Part shown: positions 51,638-62,671 of the stretch, one piece after another
Layout: the number at the start of each line of letters is the position of its first letter
Position numbering within the stretch: position 1 is the stretch's first letter
NCBI RefSeq assembly: GCF_041260155.1
Contig: NC_091935.1
Location: 2,832,001-2,896,000 of the forward strand
DNA: 64,000 bases
Reading direction: 5' to 3'
From: Ptychodera flava
Lineage: Eukaryota > Hemichordata > Enteropneusta > Ptychoderidae
Translations under genes and position numbers: made by a program
The notes under the pieces: generated by a model
Database searches by the model: none
Told to the model about the DNA's origin: nothing
What the model saw: only the letters and a program-made list of their open reading frames with translations

Positions 51638-51827
51638 AGCACAGGCGTGATGTTTACTGGGTAGTTTGTATAAGTGTAGTTTATGCTACGTTCCGACATT
51701 CTCTTCCATAGCCTAATCACCGGATAATTCTGTTTCTTACCTTGGTGATTAGGCTACGGAAGAGAACGTCGGAACGTAGCATAAACTACATATATACAAA
51801 CTACCCAGTAAACATCACGCCTGTGCT
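51638..51827. mobile_element. Near-perfect 190 bp palindrome (foldback element)
   Basis: The left arm (51638-51721) and right arm (51744-51827) are reverse complements with only a few mismatches, around a 22 bp spacer. The left arm begins agcacaggcgtgatg and the right arm ends catcacgcctgtgct. The high arm identity suggests a young foldback insertion or a recent inverted duplication. It ends 226 bp before the TYSND1 start codon. Confidence 0.92.
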
Positions 51828-52052
51828 CACAAATCCCAGTGTTCAGTCAAAGATCACAGTTGCCCTGCAGAGGGCGCCGTCTATGACCTTTGGCTTTTCA
51901 GAGATGTGCGGTCAACAGGCTGTGAAATGGTGAGCTCCGAAGAATATACACCTGGCGCTCCCTAGACTTGGCCTGAGGAAATGAAATCCATGAAGTTTCA
52001 GTGATTCTTTTTATTTGTGTGTGCCACTCACTATATCTTCATTTGTTTAACA

Positions 52053-52738
52053 ATGTCGGAGTCGACGTTTTCAACAAACTGCCTCGCCGAACTCACTCTT
52101 CACAGCCATCAACGTTCCAGCACCAGTACTTGTGTGAGAAGGAATCAAAACTTTGATAGTGGACTTGGCCGTGACAAAAGTGTCATTTTATCGAAAAATG
52201 CGAAGCGAGCGACTTCTGCAAGGCCTGAAAAGTTGAGCTGCAGCGGCGTTTTGATCGATTCAACCGAAGGATTGGTTCTTACGCATGGGTCACTTCTTTC
52301 AGCTTACTTCACTAAATCAACATGCAAGGTAGAGCGGCGAGAAAATGTGGACTTTGTTCGCTTTGCCGGAAGAAGCCAAGAAGTTCATTACACTTTGAAA
52401 GTTCTGTTACACACGAACAAAACAGAGAATTATCGTAACGAACGTCGTGAGTTACGTGTATTCACCGCTGAACCACAGATGGCGTGGAGTTGCCCGAATT
52501 TCAAAAACATCGTGGACACTTTGCTGCCGAAATCCGATGGTTGGCGTTTTGACGATCTCGAAAGTAACGTGTCATCCGTTGGCATGGTAACGGATGAAGC
52601 GAAGCAGCACTATCTCAACTATGATGAGCAAGCAATACACCCAGTACTGTCGAAATCCGATGTTACGCGGAATCCACAGATGCTACTGTCCTGGTTTGCC
52701 TTGTTGAAGATAAATGACTGGGAGAAACTACATGCCAG
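52053..52738 (+). CDS. TYSND1: TYSND1 exon 1
   Basis: 228 codons plus two bases, donor gtacgg, phase 2 out. It begins MSESTFSTNCLAELTLHS and ends near SWFALLKINDWEKLHA. Confidence 0.92.
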
Positions 52739-55700
52739 GTACGGGCAAATAATATAGCAGTACCCAGAAACCAACGTTTTGATTGTAGTATTTGCTGCGA
52801 GCTATCTACTTTCACCTCCCTACATCTATTGCATATAGTAGCTGATAAAACTTTGAAGGTTTTGTGCCATCTGGTTCACCTATCTGTCAACTTCAAGCCG
52901 CATTTATCGTGCCTTAATATGATAATAATAATAATATAATAATAACTTTACTGCATAACAACACACTTCGGGAAGTGTGGTAGAGCAAGTTACAAAATCA
53001 AACGTTACACACATAATCAGGTGAGGCTGCTGCTGGGGGAAATTTGTGATAATGTGGTATTTTTTTAGTATACTGTGACTGTCTACAGCTTAATATCTCC
53101 TTGAGTCATATCTAAGGCATCCAGACTGGATATGTCTCAGGATAAGTTCATACATTTCAAATAACTTCATCTCTGCAAATGTGAATTAGAATGCTTTTAT
53201 CTGGGATACTGTCACCATCATATTATCCTACCTGATCATGGCGACAGTATCCTTGATGATTATAAGGTAGTACATTGCCTCAAAAGTGAAAGACTTAAAC
53301 TTTTGCTCAAACTCTCCTCAAGCAAACTTTCAACCATTTTCTTTCAAAATCAAGAATAAAAATGAGTGGTCACCATGCGAATTGTCGTACCAGAGAAACA
53401 AATTACCAAAACATTTACCAATATTTGAAATTCAAATAGCTACCATTCCTGTGTTAACTCTATGGGGAAAATCGAAATTGAAATTTTCACAGAAATAAGC
53501 TGGTGAAAACTTTATTTACTCCTGGAGCTTCAAAATGAGCCCTCAAAAGTGTTGGACTAAAATAGTAAAGCAAGAGCATGAATATCTGTCCCCAAGGTGC
53601 ATTATATCTTAAATTGCTAGTTTATGACTGGCCAAGAAATTCAATAATTGGAGATTTTGTAGGGGTATAAAACATGTCATATTACATTAAACAAGAATTG
53701 TAAAAAAGGACAAGGCTTCAAGTTACCAGGCTTCAAGTTACCAGGCTGTAAATTCAATACAAAAACAGTTCAGAAATTCATTGATGGGAATAGTGCATCA
53801 CTAAGCTCAATAGTTATGAGTTTTGATGTACTCTTTGTTCTGTTTGTATAGTACAGTTTCTCTTTTCACTCTCAAAATAATGTAGAAATGTCCAGTTATC
53901 AACTCTTCAGTGTATATGTTTATTAATGTCTCATATGTTATAATGTTGATAATTGAAGTTAAGTCTGGATTAGCATTCATTTGTCAACAACAACATTAGA
54001 CATCCTACACAATGCACTGTATAAACAAGGCTTTGTTTTTCAATGCACATAAGGGAAAAGAATAGCCCTGCATGGCCGGCCATATCTTACATGAACATAT
54101 CTAATGGTGAGCCACTTGGCCCTTGACTGTAAATCGCTGGCAACTAACGGTTTTTTCATCACATGAGCAAATTGTTATGCCGCCTGTGAGCGGTTGAGTT
54201 ATTCAGATAGGCATAGATTGGAATGGATTCGATTTGGGCCAAAAGTAGTTAGAAGAGTAGTTTTTCGTGCGTCGTCCAAATTGGGACCACATGTCGCTGG
54301 TTTTGTTGATGGCAATCAGCGGGGGTGTGATAGGAGGCCTTATAATAATGATTATAATATAATTTATTCATTTATAAAGCGACTAAATCCACACAAAAGG
54401 TGATCAGAGACACTGGGTAAAATACAATCAACATTATACAAGGTAACAGGATGTAAAAACAAAACAAAAACATCAATACAATGGATTAGTTCAGTTAAAA
54501 GCAGAACTAACAAGAAGTGTTTTAAGACTTGATTTAAAACTTGGCAGCCTTTGGGAGTGACGGACATCAATCGGAAGTTTATTCCATAAAAAGGGGACGG
54601 CAATACTGAAGGCACGGTCCCCATATTTCTTTGTACGCGACCAGCTTTGTTAAATTGGTCAGTGAACCTCAGATTGCGGATTGGGACGTACAAATTAACC
54701 ATGCTAGAAAGATAACTTGGACCAAGCGAATGGATACATTTATAGGTGAAGATAAGAATCTTAAAAACAATACGTTGAGAAACAGGTCTAGGGAAAGAAC
54801 AGAAAACAGTATATGTTTTATAAAATTAAAATTATAAAATTATAAGAAAATTTCGGCTGATATCCCTTTCAAATTGGCAATTCTCTTACATGGTCACCAA
54901 TGGCAACTTTCAATTTGTGACGTTCAGTTTTTTTATCCATCAGGACTGACATTATTACTACCATACCAAGTTCTCATGTTCAGCGTGGAAATCCTGTTGT
55001 CACCATAGCAACCCCATTTGCTAGTGTCTGCCCATTGGTGTTTTTCAACAGCATGAGCAAAGGGATTGTTACCAATGTAGCTGGTGAAGATAGCGCCCTC
55101 ATAATGACGGATGCAAGGTGTCTCCCTGGAACTGAAGGAGGCGCCGTCTACTCAGTTGACATCTCCTCAAAGAGCAGGTTGGGAAAAATGAATTATTCAC
55201 AGCAATTCACCATGGTTAATGGGAAAATTACTGAAGATATTGCTTCTAATATAATTGAGTATCTTCAACAGGATTTGTAATCAATGAGGTTTGAATTTTT
55301 AGATTTGTGAACAGATTGGTGGTAAATTTTCATATTCTTTCCTGATATATGCTGAGAATTATTTTTACCTTGGTAATGAACTAGTCCTCAAATTATTTTG
55401 AATTAAATATATTAAAATAACTTAAAATCAAAGTAAAAGATAATAAAATATAATATAATATTGATATAGTATAATTAAACAATAATGTACCCCCTCCCGG
55501 ACAAATAGACGAAAGCAAACTTTGCATGATATAATGTACGATGCGAAGCTGGGTATATTAAGGAGTGAAAAGTTTGCTAGACTCCATTATGGGCCAGGAG
55601 GGGTACATTATTGCTATTATTTATAGTTTTTGCAATTCCAGTGAATTTGTAGATGTAGAAAACATCTTGGGCCACAATATCGATAATCAGATACATTATC

Positions 55701-58700
55701 AGTAATAATCTGGGGATGATCCTACAAAATTCACTAGTATTGATAAAGCTACATGTATAATATCATATAATGTATTTTCATGGAAAGGAAATCTTCAAAT
55801 ATTCTTGCATAAAAATTCCGGAGCATGTATGGAAGAGAAAATATGAAGATGTGTGATTTTGATTATCAATTTTCTATGTTTTTCCTATAATGTTTAGACA
55901 TCTCATTGGTTTGATTGTTGCACCATTGTGTTGGAAGTCCAATGAATGGATCGGTCTGACTTTAGCATCAAGCATATCTGAAATACTGAACTCCTTATCA
56001 CAAATCAGCTTTGATTCCAATGTTAATATCACACCTGCCATTGGATATAGCAGTGAACTTGACCAAAATGCTAAGGAGAACACAGGTAAGTCTGGAATAT
56101 TGCCTATCAACTGCTGACAGCTAGTTGTTTACTTTCTGTGTTTGACTTTGCTCAGTGGTAACGTGAACAGATATTGGTTAAATTGACATCCAGGTGCTCA
56201 CCTATATTTTACACCTTACAGTGCTCGACATCAACCATCAGGATCTGTGTGTAGCATCTCTCTGTGCTGGAAATATGCACCATATTTCAATAATTGTAAA
56301 TATTGGTAAATTTTTAGTCATTTGTTTCTGTTGTGCTAAAATATGTACTTTTCTCCAATATTTATTCTTGAATACGAAACAGAATGCTTGAAAGTTTCCT
56401 TCAACAAAGTTTAGTGAAAGTTTTTTCAGTTTGGAGGGACACATATTACCGTATTAACTATTACCATATGGGGCATATTAAGAATCTCTGTACAGAGATT
56501 GTGCGCAGCATGGATAATTATAATCTAGCTAGAGAGTCTCAGTAGTAGCCACACTAATCTCTGCCACAGGCAAAGGGTTTCACCCAGTTTTTGGGTAATG
56601 CACGTTTTCCATTAATATACAATTTTTTGTCTTTTATGTATATAACACTTTGAACCAAAAAAAATTAGATAAATGAATAGTACACTAGTTTCAATATCGA
56701 TCCTCGATTCCATGAACACTTACAAAACATAGACCTTGCTCTAGGTTACATGGATTAGAATCGATGCTTCAAAATAATATGCCCCAATGGCCGTCAGCTT
56801 TGCAGACACTATTGTCAAAGTTATAGAATATTATGTATCATTTTTACTAGTGTATATGTATTATTTTTACCAATGTACGGGAAGTGGGATCTCTAGCTGC
56901 AAAGTCCTATCAAAATCTGAAATGTCAGCCATGTTTATTGAGCCAGTTTGGCATGCGCAGAACTGAAAGAAATTCCAGTTTTGAATATTTAAATTTGCCT
57001 GCAGCAGAGATTGGTGGGGGCACGTGGTCAACGACTCAGAGACCCTCTATCTTTGTTAGAATTATCTACGCCGCACTGCTGCCTCACCGTGCTTCAATCT
57101 CTGCATGGAGATTGGTATATTAAGTCTTTGATTCACCTACCTGGTATGGATAAGTGTGTAACTGTTGTACGCTTGCATGTTCATCACAATATGACAAAGC
57201 GTTTTACTATTTCTTCATCCTGTACATTTACATTTTGTTTTAATGGGTTTTTTTTGGAACTAACCAGAATCCATAACATATGGCCAAGGAATAGCCAAGT
57301 TGATGAAAAGAGTGGTTCTAGTGCAAGCAGGAACAGCTTGGGGTTCCGGTATCATCATGGATACACAGGGTGCAGTGGTGCTCACATGCAGACATGTTGT
57401 GAAGGGCGCCCTCAACTCTCAAGGTAGAGTTACAGTTGTTTAAGGACCAGTCACTGTAACTTTTGATGTTTGTTTTTTCACTATCTTTGCTTTGTACGTC
57501 AATTGCAAGTTCTTGTTCTACTCCCTGAAGCCTGAATACCAGTGGTATTCGGCTTGTCAACTCAGCCTGTACATGGGATGATGTGTAGATTGTAATGGTA
57601 TGTGAATTCTGGTCCGGACTAAAATTCAAATGTAAACAATAACAGTGCATTTTACATGTATAAAATGTGGTGTTGACAAGCTATACAATTGGAGTTTCAA
57701 GATGCTTTGAGGAGTAGAACAAGAATGTGCAATTGCTTTATCCAAAAAAATAGTGACAAAAATCATTTAAGTAGCATGCATATCACAATTCAGGACAGAT
57801 ATGGGAATGAGTGTCGAAAATTTTACCGTTCTTTGATGAGTCACAGCTTGTATTGAACCTGTATTGAAATTCAAAGAGACAATCAAATTATCACTGTTTT
57901 GTATTTGTGTAAAATTGGAAACTTTATAAAATCCCACAAAGTCAAAGCAGAGACTGACAGCCATTTTGAATTCCAAATATTGGTAAATGTAAGGTCATTC
58001 GCTGCCCAATCCACAACTTGCAAAGGGAGTCCTGTTTGAAATAGTACTGAGAACTCACAAATGGACAAACTAAATGAGAAACATGCATGAAGGTTTTAAC
58101 TGTTCGAGTGCAACAAAATGTTCGTATTTTAGTCAAAAGTATAAAGTGCTGTATCCATCCATCAATAAATGTATTTCATTTTGTTTGGCTGTAAATTTTA
58201 AAAAGTAAAGAAGTAAAAATATTAACAGTGGGAATTTAAATGCTTTCAACTATTTATGAATAAATACATAGAATTTGGAAAAAGATGTGTTTTTTATTTT
58301 AATGTAACCCAACAGATACAGAGAAATTTGACCTTCGTATTTTGACCTTCCTGGTTAGCCTACATGTACATCATTGCTAATGTGCAAGCAATCTGTCTTG
58401 ACATCAGATATTTTTTTATTCAGTTCAAGTGCGGGTAGATTTTCCCAGAAGATACTGGACAATGGCAAAAGTTGTATATTGCACTCAAGCATCCTCTGCC
58501 ATAGACTTAGCAGTGTTGCAGATAATGACATCGCAAAATTTGTGTTTACCAGACTTATTGGTGTCTACGGACTACGTCCAAGGTAATTTTACACTGTTGT
58601 CCTCACTTTTTTTATTGTACTTTCCAATTTATTGTAGCACACAGGTAATATTAGATGACATTGTAACACCATCCAGTGTTTACCGTGTAGTGTGATAGTG

Positions 58701-61700
58701 TGTCTCTTAAAAGTTGAACAAAGTCCAACAAAATTTCTGCTGTGTCCTGTAACAACAGACTATCTGGCAAGGAGCACACTTTAGTACAATATGAAATAAT
58801 TTGCTTTTACATCCTCCAAATTGAATAAAAAACACTATTGATAATGCTTCAAATTTATCAACATGTGCGATACAAAAATTCTCATAGGATTAGGGAGCTT
58901 TTGGTATTCTGTTGACAGGTTTGAAAAAAAAATGAAATATTTCAACAGCACTGCAACTAGTTAACATAATTTTACTTCAAATTATCTGTGAATGCCCATG
59001 AATTTTTCAACTGTTGTACACTACAATGACCAAAAACTAAAATGGTGATTTTTAGACTAAGTTTCAGCTTAGAAAGAACCATAGTAGGCATCTGAGAGAC
59101 GTAGATGGTTGATGATCAATACAATAAGTTAACTTTTCTTTATATTGTATAAGGTTTTGGTCTGTTATTCAGTTACATATTTACCTACAGTTTTCCCATT
59201 TGTTGTCATGAATTGGAGTGACACATTTAGTAGTTAAACAGCATGTCAATAAAAATACCTCATATACTATTATTACTGAATTTTATTTGGCTCATCCCAA
59301 TGCTGTTAATACAGAAAAAAAGGACGACACGCTGACCATTAACGTCTATTTATGGGCAAGGGCGAGAGGAAAGCCAAAAAATTAAGAGGCGAGGGTTTCC
59401 GCGACCCCGCGCCCATAAATAAATGTTAATGGTCAGCGCGGAGTCTGTTATTTCCATTATATTACCAATGAACCCAAGAAAACCATCAAAATTTACGAAA
59501 ATTTTTCATGCAAACGACAATGGGGCCCCAAAACTTGTCAGTGAGTAGTGTGCATGCTGTAAAATGTTTGTAAATCCGGAGATTTTAAAAACATGTCTCA
59601 ACTCAGCTTACAAGTGCTCCATTTTATTCTATGATTGATTATGATCTTTGTACAAATCACAATTTACGTTAAAGTTACGATGTTTACGATATTATTCATA
59701 TTAACGGGCCTGTAAACAACCATGAAAGTGTATTTGTGGGCAGTCATGTGGTTCAGTTTGACCAATTAAAATGCGACAGACAGGACCATGGTAATATAAT
59801 TTCAATTAACCATTTTAATGGTGACACAATTGATTTTGAACCAATACATAAAATTAGATCTTCAGAAGCCTGGCTTGTATATTTACAGTTTACACCATGT
59901 GAAATATCACACCATCACCTTGTTTGAAGCTTGTAGGGCCCATCTATATTTTCATTACCTCTAAATAACATGGTGATTGTGTACTCTAAACACATAATAC
60001 TCGCACAGAGTAATGCAGATCACTTCCAAACTTCCAAACAAATGCTACATTCCTGTCAAAGCTAAGCATACATGTATTTAGGTCCAATTAGTTCAAGGTA
60101 CATTTTCTGTGTATTTGTCTGAACTTCTCATAAAAGACAGAAATAGAAATTTTGAACCTCCATGGACAACCCTGATATATTTATATCAAATTGTCAGCCA
60201 CCATTAACAGTTACATTTTGTGTCTCATTGTTCATACCAATAGGCAGTGATGTGTGTATCATTGGTCATGCCTTGTTTCCCAGGGATGCATCCATGTTTC
60301 CTTCGGTGACGTATGGTGTCTTATCAAATCTAGTCACAGTGGATGAAAAACCAGCATTGATCCAGGTGCGCCATCTAACATTTCCTGTCGTGAAAAATTC
60401 TGTAGTAATGTCGACTTTAGATTTCATAAACTTTGTTATAAGGACAACTGTGCTGGCAACTCTTCATTAAAAGACATTTAGAATGGAGAGAGATGCTGGC
60501 TCACCTGCTTGGGAAAAAATATACTTCTTTTTTCTGATTATGTAACATCTTGATAGTTTTTGTCAGTGGTAAGGTGATATATGTAACGATTCTTTGATTT
60601 GTAAATATCAGATGTTTATTAACAAAACAGAGTAGACATGTGGGCATTGCAACTAATAAGAATATTCTGTCCACGTTCCATAGTCTACCTGTGCTGTGCA
60701 CTCAGGGGCAAGTGGTGGGCCGTTATTATGTCCTGAGTCAGGTGATCTACTTGGAATAGTTGCCAGCAATTCAAAGTAAGTAAAAATATGTAAAGAGTCT
60801 TTAAATTGTCTGCAGCTATATGTATGTATGTATTTACACAATGACATGCATGTTCAAAAATATTCATAAAAGCATGTTTGATATAAAATTTACTCAAAGT
60901 CTTTGTCTAGGAACAACTTCATAACTATGATTTTTTTATCCATGACTATAAAGGAAGATTGTGAGACAGGACAGTAATTCAATTTACACACCAACTATCC
61001 CCTTTTTCTATTTCAGTCTCTAATATGACAATGTCTTAATCATTCAATTTTGGTAATCTTTATTGCAAACTTTCACCTATGCTGAATGTGCCTCAAGGCT
61101 TGCACTAACCACACGGTGTGTGTGTGTGTGTGTGCTTATTCCAACATGTCGAATGGATTTGGAGAAATTTTCACTATTCATTGAATTATTGAATTGAATA
61201 ATCCTTACAACTCCTCCACCTTGACTTTCTCATAATTATTTATTTCTGTTGGAGGGGAGGGGGCACTGTGGAATATAGTTTCCCATTTTCTTGATTACTT
61301 TCTTTGATTTGGAGGAGACTCCCTCCATGGCAAACCCAATATCCAACTCTTATCAATCATTGCTCCCTGTTTTTCATCATTCAGAGATACTGACAGTGGT
61401 GCGTCATTTCCTCATGTCAACTTCAGTGTTCCCATCACAGCGGTGTACAAATCCTTGCAAGATTTCATGAATACGTCAGGTGAGACTGTTTTCTGCCAAA
61501 GTTGTATTAAGAAGAAACAACTTCATTGAAATGAAATGATATCATCTGGCTCAACATATCTCTATTGTTGTGTTCGGAAAGTGCCTGTATTACTCTAAAA
61601 TTGGCTGATGTAGATTAGTTGGTACCCAACTGGGAAAAAAGATATGATCTCCAAAACAAGCTGGAAAGATATGATCTGCTTTTCCATCGGGCTACATAAA

Positions 61701-61988
61701 CCAGAGAACTGTTTGAGTAGAAGTTGCAGTCTACATCATCTACTCTGTGATATTACTAGTATCATCTCCATGAATTTCAAAGTTAAGAAATCCAAACTGC
61801 ATGACTGAAATGTCAGCCATGATTTCAGACTTGATACAATCAATAAGAAATTTTACCAATTGTCTTTTGTTTCAGATGTTGGATGCCTGCAAGATTTAAA
61901 TGCTTGTGATGAAAGTCATCAAAAGATCTGGAAACTTCAAGACGATATTTTTCAAGATGCCCTAGAAAGTCCAAAATCTAAACTTTGA
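52053..61988 (+). CDS. TYSND1: TYSND1 orthologue, peroxisomal processing protease, 9 exons, 614 aa
   Basis: In the peroxisome this trypsin-like protease removes the leader of PTS2 proteins and processes PTS1 beta-oxidation enzymes (known for mammalian TYSND1). The N-terminal half carries CSGVLIDSTEGLVLTHGSLL and SWFALL, then NVAGEDSALIMTDARCLPGT and LIVAPLCWKSNEWIGLTL, each matching human TYSND1. The protease half has GTAWGSGI, His412 in VVLTCRHV, Asp449 in AIDLAVL and Ser525 in HSGASGGPL, so the triad is complete. FPHVNFSVPI follows. The protein ends SKL, a type 1 peroxisomal import signal. Length is 614 residues against 566 in human. The start at 52053 is the first ATG in frame, with A at -3. 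All eight splice joins are phase-consistent with GT-AG ends. Confidence 0.97.
53264..53613 (+). mobile_element. MITE-like family A, full-length copy 2
   Basis: It begins taaggtagtacattgcctc and ends aggtgcattatatctta, imperfect inverted repeats of each other. The interior shares tcctgtgttaactctatggg and gctggtgaaaactttattta with the other copies. Confidence 0.78.
53713..53742. repeat. 15 bp perfect tandem duplication
   Basis: Two copies of aggcttcaagttacc, with a partial third (aggct). Confidence 0.95.
54345..54800 (-). mobile_element. LINE 3' end, CR1/L2-like reverse transcriptase ORF tail
   Basis: On the minus strand the end of a non-LTR retrotransposon ORF is recognisable: VNLYVPIRNLRFTDQ, then RTKKYGDRAFSIAVPF, then LWNKLPIDVRHSQRLPSFK and SLKTLL. 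These pieces lie in different frames, separated by at least two frameshifts, so the copy is dead. It is truncated at its 5' side (near 54800) and ends after the short 3' UTR in a TTATAAT-type tail near 54345. It lies antisense in TYSND1 intron 1. The clade call is from the C-terminal YGDRAF/LWNKLP signature and could be another related LINE group. Confidence 0.85.
54944..55177 (+). CDS. TYSND1: TYSND1 exon 2
   Basis: Acceptor tttatccatcag, phase 2 to phase 2. It encodes GNPVVTIATPFASVCPLVFF and MTDARCLPGTEGGAVYS. The donor gttggg is weak but preserves frame and homology. Confidence 0.95.
55481..55612. mobile_element. Foldback MITE, 132 bp
   Basis: The ends aataatgtaccccctcc and ggaggggtacattatt are inverted repeats, and inner words agcaaactttg and aaaagtttgct continue the pairing with mismatches. 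The element is non-coding and lies in TYSND1 intron 2. Confidence 0.8.
55898..56085 (+). CDS. TYSND1: TYSND1 exon 3
   Basis: Acceptor ctataatgtttag, donor gtaagt, phase 2 in and 1 out. HLIGLIVAPLCWKSNEWIGL matches human LVVAPLCWKAGEWVGF. Confidence 0.95.
56288..56435 (-). mobile_element. MITE-like family A, partial minus-strand copy
   Basis: On the minus strand the words tcaagaataaatattgg, agaaacaaatgac and atttaccaatatttacaatt align with the middle of the copy at 53264. Confidence 0.65.
57268..57423 (+). CDS. TYSND1: TYSND1 exon 4, catalytic His
   Basis: Acceptor ggaactaaccag, donor gtagag, phase 1 to 1. It encodes AGTAWGSGIIMDTQGAVVLT, followed by CRHVV with His412. Confidence 0.95.
57541..57780 (+). 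repeat. Dispersed repeat family, copy 2
   Basis: The same element as at 2823-3058, starting near ggcttgtcaactcagcctgt. It lies in TYSND1 intron 4. Confidence 0.7.
57800..58130 (-). mobile_element. MITE-like family A, diverged minus-strand copy
   Basis: On the minus strand catttaccaatatttggaat and tcaaaatggctg match the core of the family. The rest is diverged. Confidence 0.5.
58424..58582 (+). CDS. TYSND1: TYSND1 exon 5, catalytic Asp
   Basis: Acceptor tttttttattcag, donor gtaatt, phase 1 to 1. AKVVYCTQASSAIDLAVLQI carries Asp449. Confidence 0.95.
58583..60243 (+). other. TYSND1 intron 5
   Basis: A 1.7 kb intron containing the inverted-repeat element at 59330-59438. No further exon was seen. 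Confidence 0.6.
59330..59438. mobile_element. Inverted-repeat element, 28 bp arms
   Basis: Left arm 59330-59357 (cgctgaccattaacg to tatttatgggc) and right arm 59411-59438 (gcccataaata to atggtcagcg) pair with few mismatches around a 53 bp GC-rich spacer. The spacer's CpG content contrasts with the intron around it. Confidence 0.85.
60244..60365 (+). CDS. TYSND1: TYSND1 exon 6
   Basis: Acceptor ttcataccaatag, donor gtgcgc, phase 1 in and 0 out. GSDVCIIGHALFPRD and TYGVLSNLV align with human VSVVGFGVFG and TSGILSAVV. Confidence 0.94.
60684..60775 (+). CDS. TYSND1: TYSND1 exon 7, catalytic Ser
   Basis: Acceptor cgttccatag, donor gtaagt, phase 0 in and 2 out. STCAVHSGASGGPLLCPESG carries Ser525, and LLGIVASNS follows. 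Confidence 0.96.
61116..61134. repeat. GT microsatellite
   Basis: A pure GT run of 19 bases in TYSND1 intron 7. Confidence 0.95.
61385..61479 (+). CDS. TYSND1: TYSND1 exon 8
   Basis: Acceptor catcattcag, donor gtgaga, phase 2 in and 1 out. DTDSGASFPHVNFSVPITAV matches human GATYPHLNFSIPITV. Confidence 0.96.
61876..61988 (+). CDS. TYSND1: TYSND1 exon 9, ends in SKL
   Basis: Acceptor cttttgtttcag. It encodes DVGCLQDLNACDESHQKIWK and closes with ALESPKSKL before TGA. SKL is the canonical PTS1. Confidence 0.95.
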
Positions 61989-62044
61989 CCTTTTTTCATA
62001 TTTGGAAAGTATGTAAAATTTTCGCCTAAGGAGTAAAGTGGACA

Positions 62045-62452
62045 AATAAAAACTATGCCATTACCAGCTTTTCTCCCTTCAATCTTCCCAGAGATGTTCT
62101 AGTGACCAACTGTCAATGTGTTTCTCATTATCCCTGAATATGAAATACTTGTTTCAAAGTCAGTCAGTCTGTTAATTTGTACATATCTAATGCAGGTTCT
62201 TGAAGCCTGCATGACGTATTGTTTCCTTCAGGATCGGAAAGTTTTCAAGCTTACAGATACTTAGAGATTTGTTACAGTGATTACCAGAGTGAATTATTTC
62301 AATATTGAGTTCATGACCAGATTAAATTATCTGATGGATTTGGATATATATTTTCATATAGTCTACTGGTTATTCTCTCAGAGTATTGAAAACTTATTAA
62401 TAAAGTGATCTTGTAAATTGTATTCAGTGTCACATATTTTTTACACAATAAA
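62045..62452 (+). terminator. TYSND1 3' UTR with three AATAAA signals
   Basis: AATAAA occurs at 62045-62050, 62399-62404 and 62447-62452, so 3' UTRs of about 80 or 430-480 bases are possible. The two distal signals are close together and followed by T/GT-rich sequence. Confidence 0.65.
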
Positions 62453-62671
62453 AATTGAATTATGAGTGGAGGTTTTGTGTCACATGTGAATTTTCATTAC
62501 CATTTGATCTTGGTGTATATTTATTAATATATGTACACGTATGAAGTGAACAGAACATAAACAAAGCAATGAATTACCATGCCAGGCCATCGTAATGATG
62601 GATCAGTTGATACACACTGCCTACCAGTTCTAAGATTTCAAAAGAATTCCCATTATTAAATGAGATATTAA

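Larger units (their letters stand above)
52739..54943 (+). other. TYSND1 intron 1
   Basis: A 2.2 kb intron holding an ATA microsatellite (52921-52946), a full-length MITE family A copy, a 15 bp perfect tandem duplication (53713-53742) and a LINE 3' end. No further exon was seen. Confidence 0.7.

Noticed and set aside
54182-54343. Open frame MSYSDRHRLEWIRFG next to the LINE tail
   Set aside because: It does not read into the LINE frame or into TYSND1 exon 2, and no splice signals flank it.
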